This document shows positions 19,118-27,643 of a stretch of DNA of 27,643 nt, in pieces. Under the pieces are notes generated by a model, which saw nothing but the letters and a program-made list of their open reading frames with translations, made no database searches and was not told the DNA's origin. Source of the stretch: Symsagittifera roscoffensis (taxonomy: Eukaryota > Xenacoelomorpha > Acoela > Convolutidae); assembly GCF_963678635.1 (NCBI RefSeq), contig NW_026970823.1, positions 1-27,643 on the forward strand, in the 5' to 3' direction. Numbering within the stretch: position 1 is the first letter of the stretch; every line of letters starts with the position of its first letter. The translations under genes and the position numbers were made by a program.

Positions 19118-19439
19118 TTTTCCGTGGATTTATTGGTGCAGTCTCGGTGGTTGTTATTTGTTTCCTGCTGGTTTTCACATCTGATTTGATGCCATCGCTC
19201 CCTTTTCCTTCTCGTTTCTCGTCCATTTCCACATTACTCAGTTTGTTCAGGATGGTTTTCTTCCTATGATTATCTTCATAGCCAACTGTCGCTTTCAACT
19301 CACCTCTACCAGCTTCCACTCCCACCTTTGTTTCGTCCCTATGTCCCAACTTAGTTTTAATACGGGGAGTGTTTTTGTTACTTTTTCTGCATTTCTCTTT
19401 TTCTTGCCCTGTTGCTCTTTCGCAGTCACTGCCAACAAC
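19118..19439 (-). CDS. PLAT-domain gene, charged linker exon
   Basis: A 322 bp minus-strand exon. Acceptor: TCTTTTGTTTTCAG|GTT, an excellent pyrimidine-rich site, with first base 19,439. Likely donor: GGAAAA|GTATTT, with last base 19,118. A strong donor-like AGAG|GTGAGT also lies inside, so a shorter splice form is possible. It is open in one frame: phase 0 at the start (matching the previous exon) and one base over at the end (matching the PLAT exon at 3,423). The peptide begins VVGSDCERATGQEKEKCRKS and is full of Lys, Glu, Arg, Thr and Ser with no hydrophobic core, so probably disordered. No domain recognised. Base composition is clearly richer in GC than the flanking introns. Confidence 0.6.
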
Positions 19440-19909
19440 CTGAAAACAAAAGATTTTTAGAAAAAATCTGTCTTTAGAACATCACTAATTGGTTATAAAA
19501 ATATATTACTCGGTAATTGTGAAAGTAACAAGCCACGTTTTTGCCAATTCGGGTCAATGTTTTTACGAGAAGGTTTTCTTGGTTAAAACAATCAGGACTT
19601 TGACACAGAGTAATCATTTTCTACTGACTAACCGATGAGTATCTGAGGATTTTTAGTTTCTATTTTGATAGAAACATAAACACCACATTTTAAGCTTCAT
19701 AAATATATAAATACATCAAAAAATCATCAATCGGAATAAACTGAGAAGAAATCAAGATTTATGGCTAGCGTTATGAGTTTTTTATCAAAGGTAAAAAACG
19801 ATAAGTTTTGATGGAATAATACAGAAACAAGAATGGTTGAGGGTGGCAGCTCTACGAGATTCTCTGGGAGCTGACTTTCGTAGAGATTATCGAAAATTTC
19901 CATCTACTT
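19440..19909. other. AT-rich intron, no recognised feature
   Basis: Intron sequence between the host exons at 19,439 and 22,029, before the CCCGGG-ended element starts. Nothing gene-like or repetitive was recognised. Confidence 0.4.
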
Positions 19910-20851
19910 CCCGGGTTGACCAAAACTTCTAATCATACAATTTCCATTTATGAAAAACTTCTTGTCATACAATGCCATACGTACAGAACATTGTATGAAA
20001 TCTCTATGATAATGATTTTTCCATAAATGAATATTGCATGATAGGTGTCTTTCCATAAACCAAAAATTTCGATTTTTTCTTTCAAAATTTAGTTTCTTTT
20101 GATTGTGTTGAAAAAGTTTTTCATTGTGTTTGCAACCGCACACAAGTGACAAAGACCTTGGTTACTCAAATCACCAAAGGTTGGACGGTCTTGCATTTAC
20201 AATGCGTAGCAAACGACCTGAAAATGGAAGTTTTTCACAATTGATATAAAAAAAGTAACGAACTTTTATTTTTTGGCAAAATTTTCTAATGATGATTATT
20301 TTAAATTTTTGAACTTTCAAGTTATCAGACATTGATCAAGTCTTACATTAACACCCCATACAAAAGAAATAGGAATTTTCACCGTTTTTGAAAAAAAAAA
20401 TTTAAGTGAAAAGAAAATAAAAGCCAATTTTATCGTATCCAGGACTACGTTATGCACACAAAATAGTAAATTTTGCATGCAAAAAAAAATTTCGAAAAAT
20501 GTTTGTTTGCGTACGAAACTCGATTTGCGTTGAAAAAAAAACAAAAAAAATTTTTGGGCCAAATTTTCAAAATTACTTGAAAAATTTTTTGTGTCGCCAT
20601 CAAAAAAATGCCAGTCATACAATTCCCATATATGGGAATTGTATGATAAGCATTTTTTTCAAAAAAACGAGAACCTCAGTTTTTTATCACCAGACTGTTA
20701 TATAAGAATCAAACATCCACAGAAATAAGTTTATACCAGTTTTCAACCATTTTTAGAAATTGTATGAAAATTGTATGACAAGCATTTTTCCATACACTTG
20801 ATGCATGGAATTGTATGATAACCATTTTCGGTGTATGGAGTTCAACCCGGG
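19910..20851. mobile_element. CCCGGG-ended non-autonomous element, full copy
   Basis: A 942 bp element bounded by CCCGGGTTGA (19,910-19,919) and TCAACCCGGG (20,842-20,851), a perfect 10 bp inverted terminal pair. A second, left-truncated copy lies at about 22,980-23,640 and shares the internal string GTGACAAAGACCTTGGTTAC. Both ends hold many copies of a TGTATGA / TCATACA word followed by CATTTTT-like tracts, resembling subterminal protein-binding repeats. A perfect 32 bp palindrome sits at 20,615-20,646. There is no transposase. The superfamily is unknown: the ends do not match the usual starts of hAT, piggyBac or mariner. Confidence 0.7.
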
Positions 20852-20940
20852 TTTTTTGTAACCCTCTAGAGTTTTTGAAACTAGAGCCTGTAATAATAAT
20901 AGCTGTTTTTCTAACTATTACACACTTTCGCCGAAGAATA

Positions 20941-21671
20941 CAGTGCTGATTTAAATTATCCGGACAAAACGAACAAAACTTGAATTTTCAAACGCGTTTT
21001 TCTCAAATTGGGTTAAGTTAGGCAAAAAATGAAGAAAACAAAAGTTGCTTAGAATTTCACCAGAATTAATATGGTGCTCTTTTTTCTCCGAAATTCTCAA
21101 CAAAAATTTTACCCCAAAAATGGGTCATTTTGGCTTTTTTCAATTAATCAAAAATTACGCGGAAACTACTTTGTTAAATGATAAGAAAATTATATCACAG
21201 GAAGCCTCTTACGCAGCTCAACAAAGTTTAAGAAGAGTTAAATCTACAAAAATTTGCGCAAATTGTTTAAAATTTATTTTTAAACAGAACTTCTTGGTTT
21301 TATATAGTAAAAATCACATTTATTGACTATCAAGTGAAAAATTTTTCTTCTATACTGGTTTTTGTAGATTTAACCCTTTTTAAACTTTGTTGAGCTGCGT
21401 AAGAGGCTTCCTGTGATATAATTTTCTTATCATTTAACAAAGTAGTTTCCGCGTAATTCTTGATTAATTGAAAAAAGCCAAAATGACCCATTTTTGGAGT
21501 AAAATTTTTGTTGAGAATTTCGGAGAAACAATGGCACCATATTAATTCTGATGAAATTCTAAGCAACTTTTGTTATCTTCACTTTTTGCCTAATCTTAAC
21601 CCAATTTGAGAAAAACGCGTTTGAAAATTCAAGTTTTGTTCGATTTGTCCGGATAATTTAAATCAACACTG
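20941..21671. mobile_element. palindromic pogo/Tigger-like foldback element
   Basis: Two arms of about 315 bp (20,941-21,253 and 21,357-21,671) are inverse complements with roughly 95% identity, separated by about 100 bp. The ends read CAGTGCTGATTTAAAT... and ...ATTTAAATCAACACTG, flanked by TA on both sides, and carry the subterminal word ATCCGGACAAA. A CAGTG start, a TA duplication and a TCCGGACA word are known from pogo/Tigger elements of the Tc1/mariner superfamily. The two facing ORFs (21,045-21,326 plus and 21,330-21,566 minus) have the same protein sequence only because of the palindrome. If transcribed, the element would form a long hairpin RNA. Confidence 0.8.
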
Positions 21672-22028
21672 TATGTCTGAACTGCATTATCTCAACATAA
21701 TTGTCGGAGAGCGTCTGTTTTAGAGAGCGTATCTTCATTTGTTTTTGGTAAACGAAAAGCCATACAGCTATTGCAGAGTGGAAAAGGATTTTTTCCAATG
21801 GAAGAATTATATCAAACCTCGATTGTAAATATTAGGCAGTCGAACTGAACACAAACGAATTTTTTTAGTCAAAAACTATAGATGTGTTTTTTGAGGAATG
21901 TCGGAAAAAATATGGCTTGAATTGGGACGGTCGAAACATTCCGCAAAATCTGGTCGATTAGTGCGAAACTGAAAGCGGAAAACTTGATGTGGGTTGTAGG
22001 GCTGGAGCCTTTTTTCTTAAATTTCTAC

Positions 22029-22279
22029 CTGCTGAGAGGGGTTGGAATAGGCCTCCTGGATATTTTCCGTTTTCACTCTAGTCTGGCTGTCCTTCCGTAT
22101 TCGGGTCAACTTCTTTCTCCGACTGAAGCCGTCTCCAAATGTCTGGGTCCTGGTGGAGAAGCTGTCTTGGGAGAACTGGTGTTTGGGGATGGAAGGAGAG
22201 TGGTCTGATTTGTTAAACCTATGAATCATGCTATAAGTGAGTCTGTCCATCTCTGACTCATGAGAGAACAGGCGTGGAA
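22029..22279 (-). CDS. PLAT-domain gene, upstream coding exon
   Basis: A 251 bp minus-strand exon with a textbook acceptor, CCCTATGTCTTCTGCAG|TT (first base 22,279), and donor CTCAGCAG|GTAGAA (last base 22,029). Two bases complete a codon from an unseen earlier exon, then 83 codons follow, ending in phase 0, which fits the exon at 19,439. The peptide includes HESEMDRLTYSMIHRFNKSD, TQTFGDGFSRRKKLTRIRKD and ends EAYSNPSQQ. It is Ser/Arg/Lys-rich with no recognised domain. Codon third positions are rich in C and G, in contrast to the AT-rich surroundings. Assignment to the same gene as the PLAT exons is inferred from strand and phase. Confidence 0.65.
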
Positions 22280-22979
22280 CTGCAGAAGACATAGGGGAGT
22301 GTTTCAAAAGCAGAAAAGAACTCATGAGCAAAAAACTAAACATTGTTTTGATCCATAAACCAGACAAGTTTTGTCCATTTACGTTCACTGAAAAAAAGAC
22401 ACAATATTATAGCAAGACAATAATGTATCTAAAACATTGATATTCTGGTTTAACACATGTTGCGTCAGGATATAAAAGATGAGAAATTCGAAATTTCAGA
22501 TGGTAAAACGTAAAATCACAATGGCTTTATTTTAGTTTGGATACCCAATATAGGTCGAAAAGTTAGTTATCCGTTTTTTAAAGAAATATCATTCTCCTTT
22601 TCACTTATCCATTCAGTTTTCTATATTGGCTTAAGAAAAAAAAGGTTGAAAAGAGCATTTTTGCATTAGCATAACTGCATCTCGGCAAATGGGAGGGAAA
22701 AAGAGGAATTTTCAATACCCTCAGGCTAAAGTAACATAAAAGAAAACTCGCGCAGGTTTTAGCCATTTTTTTTCCATTCCGCATTTTTGAGTCTCCACAA
22801 AAGCTTTCCTTAGACTGAGGAAAAGTTAAGCTGGACACGGATCCAAAAGATGAGCAAACCGCCACTCACACAAATCAGAAGTTTTTGAGACGAATAACCG
22901 TTTGGAGCTGATCTTTTCCAAAATAAAGAGGTATTCATTGATTATTCTATAAACCAAATCTATGTACCTTGAAATCGTT
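22280..22979. other. probable intron upstream of exon 22,279
   Basis: AT-rich sequence with minus-strand ORFs of 86 and 60 codons whose ends do not coincide with a convincing acceptor-donor pair of the required phase (an exon here would need to end one base into a codon). No exon is called. Confidence 0.35.
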
Positions 22980-23640
22980 TCAAATTGTATAAAAGATGTT
23001 TTCTCCATAAACCAAAAAGCTGTTCTTTGTTTCTAAATTTATTCTCTGAAAAACTTTTCGGTTGTGTTTGCAACCGAACACAAGTGACAAAGACCTTGGT
23101 TACTCAAAGCACCGAAGCTGGACGATAATACATTTACAACGACCTGAATTGTATTCCAGAAGTCTTTCACAATTGATATAACAAAAGTAACAAACTTTTA
23201 ATTTTTGGCAAAATTTTTCAGTGATGATTATTTTAAATTTTTGAACTTTCAAATTATCAGACATTGATCAGGCATACGTAAACTCGTCATACAAAAGAAA
23301 CAGAAATTTTCAGCGTTTTTGAAAAAAAGTTTAAGTGAAAAGAGAAAAAGCCAATATCATCGTATCCAGGACTACGTTATGCATACAAAATTTTTTTTCG
23401 AAAAATGTTTGCTTGCATACGAACTTCAATTTGCGGTTGAAAAAACAATTGGGGGCAAATTTTCAAAATTGAGCCGCAGAAATGGTTTAAATTTTTTTTC
23501 TAATGTTTTTCGAAAATGTATGAAAATTGTATGACAAGCATTTTTTCCATACACTTGATGTATGGATTTGTATGATAAAAATTTTTGTAGTATGGAATTA
23601 TATGATGTGATCATTTTCGGTGTATGGAGGTCAACCCGGG
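22980..23640. mobile_element. CCCGGG-ended element, left-truncated copy
   Basis: Aligns with about 20,030-20,851 of the full copy, with indels. Shared strings include CCATAAACCAAAA, GTGACAAAGACCTTGGTTAC, GGACTACGTTATGCA and the right end TCAACCCGGG at 23,631-23,640. The first 120 or so bases of the element, including the left inverted terminus, are missing. The large palindrome of the full copy is also absent. Confidence 0.7.
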
Positions 23641-24024
23641 TTGTTTATTCAGCGCCATATATTTTGCAATGAATCTTCACCTTAAGAACAGTACATGCCA
23701 GATAAACTTCTTTCTAAAACTCCCAATGTCAAAGATTATATTCTGAGGCAACATTTATTTCAAATTCAAACTAATTTTATACATAAAATGAAAGCAAATA
23801 ATCAGCTAATTTCTAAAAAATTTACCAAAAGTTACAGTTTCAAATTTTAGTAAACTTTTCAACATTTATTCAATATTACACTTTATATCCCCTCATGCAC
23901 AAAAATTTGAAGCAGGATATGCTATGAACGTGAAAACAGAAGAAGAGGCCATAAATAAATCAATAAAGTTTCAGACCAAAAACAATTAGCAAAATTTGAA
24001 AAACTAAACAAAACAACACTTTGC
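23641..24024. other. AT-rich stretch, nothing recognised
   Basis: Between the truncated CCCGGG-ended element and the first copy of the 24.0/25.5 kb repeat. Long poly-A/T tracts and no ORF of interest. Confidence 0.4.
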
Positions 24025-24325
24025 AATTACGGATACAATAGCGAAAGCTTTACAAAACAATTGTACCCCACTAATAAGATACAAATAGTATTAAAAATAA
24101 ATAAAGAAAAAAAAATAAATTAGCAAATAATTTGTCCCAAAACTAACGCCGATTATGAAGGACATATCCAAAAACTAGTAGACGAACAAAAATGAACTGT
24201 GAAAAACAAATTAACTCAAAAGGGCCGATCGCGAGTTGATCTATTTACTTTACAAGTCTTGGAACGTATTTTTATGGTATTACCCGCTTTTCGCTCTTAC
24301 TGGGAATTAGCCGAAGCCTCCTGAC
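24025..24325. repeat. dispersed repeat C, copy 1
   Basis: About 300 bp aligning with 25,538-25,825. Shared blocks include AACTAACGCCGATTATGAAG, GACATATCCAAAAACTAGTA, CTTGGAACGTATTTTTATG and GGGAATTAGCCGA. It is non-coding and has no terminal inverted repeats that I can see. It may be part of a larger unit that also includes the repeats at 25.35-26.79 kb. Confidence 0.75.
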
Positions 24326-24487
24326 TACAGCGAAACGGACATCATTTGACTGTTTCTAAAAAATCTTGTGTCAAAAACCTCAGCCTGGGCACCCGCAAAA
24401 TAAAATAGAAAACGCCACCAATTTGAGCATCATTGATTCGTATAGCCAGTGTTGAAATGTTGCACTTTTGTTTCAATCAACCACACC

Positions 24488-24812
24488 AAAAATGGCTATG
24501 TTTTGACCAATTCGACCCAATTTGGTAATGTTTTGACCGACTTGATCAAGCATTTTTTGATTCCCGGGTTGAGGTCGGGGACTTATGTTGCGACCATTGC
24601 GACTCAAAATGGGTATGTTGCGACTCAAAATGAGTATGTTGCAACTTTGCGCGACCCAAGAAATTCTATGCGACTTTGCGCGACCAAAAGAAGATATTTT
24701 GCGACCGTTTGCGACCCATAAGGTGTGTTGCAACTTTGCGCGACCCTAATAAGGTATTTTGTGACCATTGCGACTTAAAATAGGTATGTTGCGACTGTGA
24801 GCGACCGAAATA
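24488..24812. repeat. degenerate GCGAC tandem repeat
   Basis: A run of imperfect units built on TATGTTGCGACT followed by TTGCGCGACCCAA or TCAAAATG. At the left end they fade into TATGTTTTGACC-type variants. Unit length is irregular (roughly 22-36 bp). It gives rise to open but low-complexity frames on both strands, which I do not take as genes. Confidence 0.75.
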
Positions 24813-25350
24813 CTTGCTCGATATGTTTCGACCAACTCAGCCCAAGCTCTCTGTATTTCGATTACGCCGAAAAAATAATAAGATTGAATTATACAAATTG
24901 AGTTAGGATAAAAAAAAATGGAGGTAAAATTTACCTGAAATGAATTAGGGTAACTCACCTTAACTTAACTTTAACCTTAACGGAAGAATTGTGCGTTTTG
25001 TGCTTCAACAATTTCTTGTTTTCCTAACACTCTGGTGTACTTTAGGTAATAAACTGTCCTAAAACTGTTAACCATTAGCCAAGTATACAAATCAGAAAAC
25101 AGAAAAGTTAATTGAGACGAGGTAACACCTGATATTCGCTCAAACTATTCAAATTTTTCAGGTTGTTTGTCTTTTATAACAACTGAAAATATTTTTTTTC
25201 TACATCATACACTGTTGAAAATGTCCATCTTACAGCTAAATTATACAGTTTTAATCGTGTTTTTAGCTATCAACCACAGTTCGATGCAGAAAAACAATCA
25301 ACAAAACGTTTTCAAAAATGTCAGTTCGACTTTTTGTTTTTAGCTACTGA
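24813..25350. other. AT-rich stretch without a recognised gene
   Basis: Contains two good minus-strand splice-like signals, TTAAG|GTGAGT (24,959/24,958) and TTTCAG|GTAAAT (24,935/24,934), and a TTAACTTAACTTTAACC-like tract (24,960-24,977). No exon can be defined with confidence. Confidence 0.3.
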
Positions 25351-25545
25351 TCTAACAAGATCAATTTTTAAAACTAAAATCCACAATGGATAACAAAATT
25401 TGTACTATTAAATGTTCTATATAATTGTTAAAGTTGTTTCGAAATGCGTGAACAGGAAGAAATTGGGATAAAAAATAAGGTTTGGCCCGTAATTTTGAAT
25501 TGAATTCATACTGTCCTAAACATATAAGACGAAATCTGTATTTAC
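25351..25545. repeat. dispersed repeat D, copy 1
   Basis: Aligns with parts of 25,828-25,975 and 26,168-26,405. Shared strings: TTCTATATAATT, AACAGGAAGAAATTGGGAT (GAACTGGAAGAAATTGGGAT in copy 3), TTGGCCCGTAA and AGACGAAATCTGTATTT. It runs directly into copy 2 of repeat C. Confidence 0.65.
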
Positions 25546-25825
25546 AATAGTGAAAACTCTACAAAACATTTGTACCCCACTTACAACATATAAATAGTAA
25601 TAAAAATAAATAATGAAAAAAAAATCTGCAAATATCTTGTCCGAAAACTAACGCCGATTATGAAGGACATATCCAAAAACTAGTAGACGAAAAAAATGAA
25701 CTGTGAAAAGCAAATTAAATCAAAATGACCAACCGCGAGTGATCTATTTACTTTACACGTCTTGGAACGTATTTTTATGCTATTGTCCGCTTGCTTTTAC
25801 CGGGAATTAGCCGACGCGTTCTAGA
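25538..25825. repeat. dispersed repeat C, copy 2
   Basis: Partner of 24,025-24,325. It is sandwiched between copies 1 and 2 of repeat D, so either C is inserted in D or both belong to one longer repeat. Confidence 0.75.
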
Positions 25826-25827
25826 AG

Positions 25828-26172
25828 CCAAAACTTTCTATATAATTGTTTAAAATGTTACAAATTGAGATAAAAAGTATGACTTGGCCTGTAATCTTGA
25901 ATTGAATTTAACTGCCCTAAAAAATAAGACGAAATCTGTATTTTGAACTGCAACTTATTGCAATTAGGACAAAATAAAAAAGGGTAATTGTGAAGTCTAA
26001 TGAAAAGGTAAGAAAAGGTAATAAAAAAGTTCATCAATTTAATAAAAAAGACCCAATCCTGACTCTCTCCAAAATTTGTCGTCAACTTGGTTTAAACTAT
26101 ACTTTCGCAATTCGTTTATAGCTGTTGTCGCAAAAAGACGTAACATAGCTTGATTTGTTGACAATACCCATG
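25828..26172. repeat. dispersed repeat D copy 2 plus repeat E copy 1
   Basis: The first part (25,828-25,975) matches D copies 1 and 3, including TTTTGAACTGCAACTTATTG shared with copy 3. The last part (about 26,050-26,172) is repeat E, ending CTTGATTTGTTGACAATACC, with its partner at about 26,665-26,788. Confidence 0.6.
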
Positions 26173-26790
26173 TTGACAAGAGCAACTTTTTCTACTAAAA
26201 TCCGCGATGGATGACAAAATGAGTCGCAAGCGTTCTATATAATTTTCAAAATTGTTACAAGATGCCTGAACTGGAAGAAATTGGGATGAAAAAAACGTCA
26301 ATTTGGTTTGGCCCGTAAACTCGAGTTGAAATTATACCGCCCTAAAAAAAATAAAAGTAAGTCAATATTTTTGAACTGCAACTTATTGCAATTAATGAAA
26401 AATTGAAAAACGTTAAATGTGAAGAATATTAATTTCCAAAGTTCAACTTGATTGTCAAGATAATCTTTTTAATACAAAACTCTCAATTTTTCGAAACACC
26501 GGATTGACGCATGTTTTGAGTAATAGAAGTTTCAAAAACGTATTGTGACTAAAATCAGTTTCTTTTCATCAACAGAACAAAAACATAGCTCAAAATTGAT
26601 AAATAGTATGCTCTTTATTCTTCAGCAGATATTCAGATAAAAAAATTTTAACTAAAAGAAAAGTTTTCTTAGCTTCTGGATCGCTCCAAAGATTGCTTCA
26701 GTTTTGTTTAAGTTATAATTTGGCATGATGTTTACGGCTATTATCGCGAAAGGACATTACACAACTTGATTTGTTGACAATACCCATTAC
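26173..26790. repeat. dispersed repeat D copy 3 plus repeat E copy 2
   Basis: A second D-E unit in the same order as 25,828-26,172, with about 250 bp of extra sequence between D and E (26,406-26,660). The tandem arrangement suggests an old, diverged array and not independent insertions. Non-coding. Confidence 0.6.
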
Positions 26791-27380
26791 GGCGTTTAAC
26801 TTTTTCATACAATTTCTAGTTTCGATAACTTGTGTCGCTATTCTTTGTCGGTTTATTGATCGAATTTTGATTCAAATTTTTTGTTTTTATACCACTCTCT
26901 TTCGATTACACAAAAATATTGGAAACATGGTGATTGTTAACAAAATAGAGAGGTTGCAGAATGAATAGTTGGGGCGAGGTACACTCGCAGAATTGTTCAA
27001 GTTGGCCATTTCTTTCGGGTTTTTCGTGTTTATAATAAAAGATTTGAATTTTTCGCCTTTTTAAAGTTGAAATGTTATATTAATTTTGCTCAATTATACT
27101 ATTTTACGCATAAACTCAGACAGAGTTTGGCACATAAAAACGAACAAAACAAAATAGGTGAAAAATATCAATTCACAGTCAATTTTACATGCCGTTTTGG
27201 TTTTGCAATTTTTGTGTTTGGCTACCCCATTAAAAAACTGAGCCTTTTTAACGGAAAAGGTGGGAACAAAATTCAAAAAAGGTACCGCGATCGGCGGTTA
27301 TGTATTTCAAAAGATTGAAATAAACTTATTCGTGCTTTAAGTGTGTTGTTGAAGATTTTTCGTTAGCTGACCAGATAGAG
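26791..27380. other. AT-rich stretch, nothing recognised
   Basis: Small overlapping ORFs on both strands (65, 83 and 60 codons) lack splice context, homology or coding-like composition. One (26,771-26,968) has two hydrophobic stretches but starts inside repeat E. Confidence 0.4.
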
Positions 27381-27643
27381 CCTAGTTATGAATTGGAACC
27401 TAATGACGCCTTTACAACTCAATACCCGTTCTGAGGCGGTTAAACGCGCTTTATCCATTCTAAATTCTGAACAATTCCATGATGGTGAAAGATACATAGT
27501 GCCTATGCTTTGGGCTGATAACAAGGCCAGCCTACCTAATAATTATTTTTCATAGTTTGCTCAACTTAGATATTTGGAGCGAAGGTTAAGTAACGATCTA
27601 GAGCTGCGCGAAATATACGCAGATACAAAAGGGAAGACATCAA
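27381..27643 (+). pseudogene. Bel/Pao pol fragment running off the right edge
   Basis: A plus-strand piece of the protease-to-RT linker typical of Bel/Pao pol. It has SYELEPNDAF (the F-W-E-L-E region, 27,384-27,413), and after a frameshift SEAVKRALSIL (27,430-27,462) and DGERYIVPMLWADN (the usual D-G-R-Y-x-V-x-L-P-W/L-x-x-D). Then come ASLPNNYFS followed by an in-frame TAG near 27,553, and AQLRYLERRLSNDLELREIY up to the edge. RT itself would lie outside the window. Sequence details differ from the minus-strand element at 3.7-11.8 kb, so this is another family of the same superfamily. Confidence 0.8.

Noticed and set aside
21045-21566. Two facing ORFs with nearly identical proteins, as if a duplicated gene
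   Set aside because: The identity comes from the palindromic arms of the pogo-like element. They have no domain, and the ends lie in transposon sequence.
22605-23008. Minus-strand ORFs of 86 and 60 codons upstream of the host exon at 22,279
   Set aside because: No acceptor-donor pair of the phase required by the next exon, and low-complexity AT-rich composition.
24960-24990. TTAACTTAACTTTAACC tract as an interstitial telomere repeat
   Set aside because: Too short and irregular; not a run of any known telomere unit.
26771-26968. Plus-strand ORF with two hydrophobic stretches, possible small membrane protein
   Set aside because: It begins inside repeat E, and the hydrophobicity follows from T-rich DNA. 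No supporting context.
1-27643. CRISPR arrays, bacterial operons, tRNA or rRNA genes
   Set aside because: No spaced identical repeats with unique spacers, no Shine-Dalgarno-led genes and no cloverleaf or rRNA-like sequence were seen. All evidence is of animal DNA.

Overview
This is eukaryotic, AT-rich animal DNA. It has short spliced exons, GT/AG introns, simple repeats, and Bel/Pao, Ty3/gypsy, LINE and pogo-like transposon remains. There are no bacterial-style genes, operons, RNA genes or CRISPR arrays that I can see. I cannot name the species. The retrotransposon protein families and TTTTCAG-type splice acceptors fit an invertebrate, with no firmer placement than that.

The main result is a host gene on the minus strand, hidden because its exons are short. 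Four exons can be joined at good splice sites with matching codon phase: 22,279-22,029, then 19,439-19,118, then 3,423-3,279, then 2,091-1,986. One or two short tentative 3' exons follow, down to about 1,564. The first two exons encode a charged, Ser/Lys-rich, probably disordered region. The next two encode most of a PLAT/LH2 (lipoxygenase-homology) beta-sandwich domain.

The 15.7 kb intron between exons 2 and 3 is almost filled by two decayed LTR retrotransposons, both in the same orientation as the gene. A Bel/Pao element lies at about 3.70-11.82 kb. It has a duplicated gag with a foreign 1.1 kb piece between the copies, then protease, RT, RNase H and integrase. A Ty3/gypsy element lies at 12,212-18,950. 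It has matching 211/214 bp LTRs and a gag-PR-RT-RH order, but its integrase is cut off. A head-to-tail partial duplicate and a roughly 390 bp CATA microsatellite fill the place of the missing integrase core. Its 3' end carries an acidic ORF split by a 74 bp intron. A second copy of that end is the foreign piece inside the Bel/Pao element.

Elsewhere: a LINE reverse transcriptase fragment (763-1,094); a putative short inverted-repeat element in another intron of the host gene (2,547-3,040); two copies of a CCCGGG-ended non-autonomous element (19,910-20,851 and about 22,980-23,640); a 731 bp palindromic pogo/Tigger-like element (20,941-21,671); a degenerate GCGAC tandem repeat (about 24,490-24,810); a family of interleaved repeats (24.0-26.8 kb); and a plus-strand Bel/Pao pol fragment running off the right edge.

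Every transposon coding region seen carries stops or frameshifts, so none looks autonomous. The host gene exons, by contrast, are open and show coding-like base composition.
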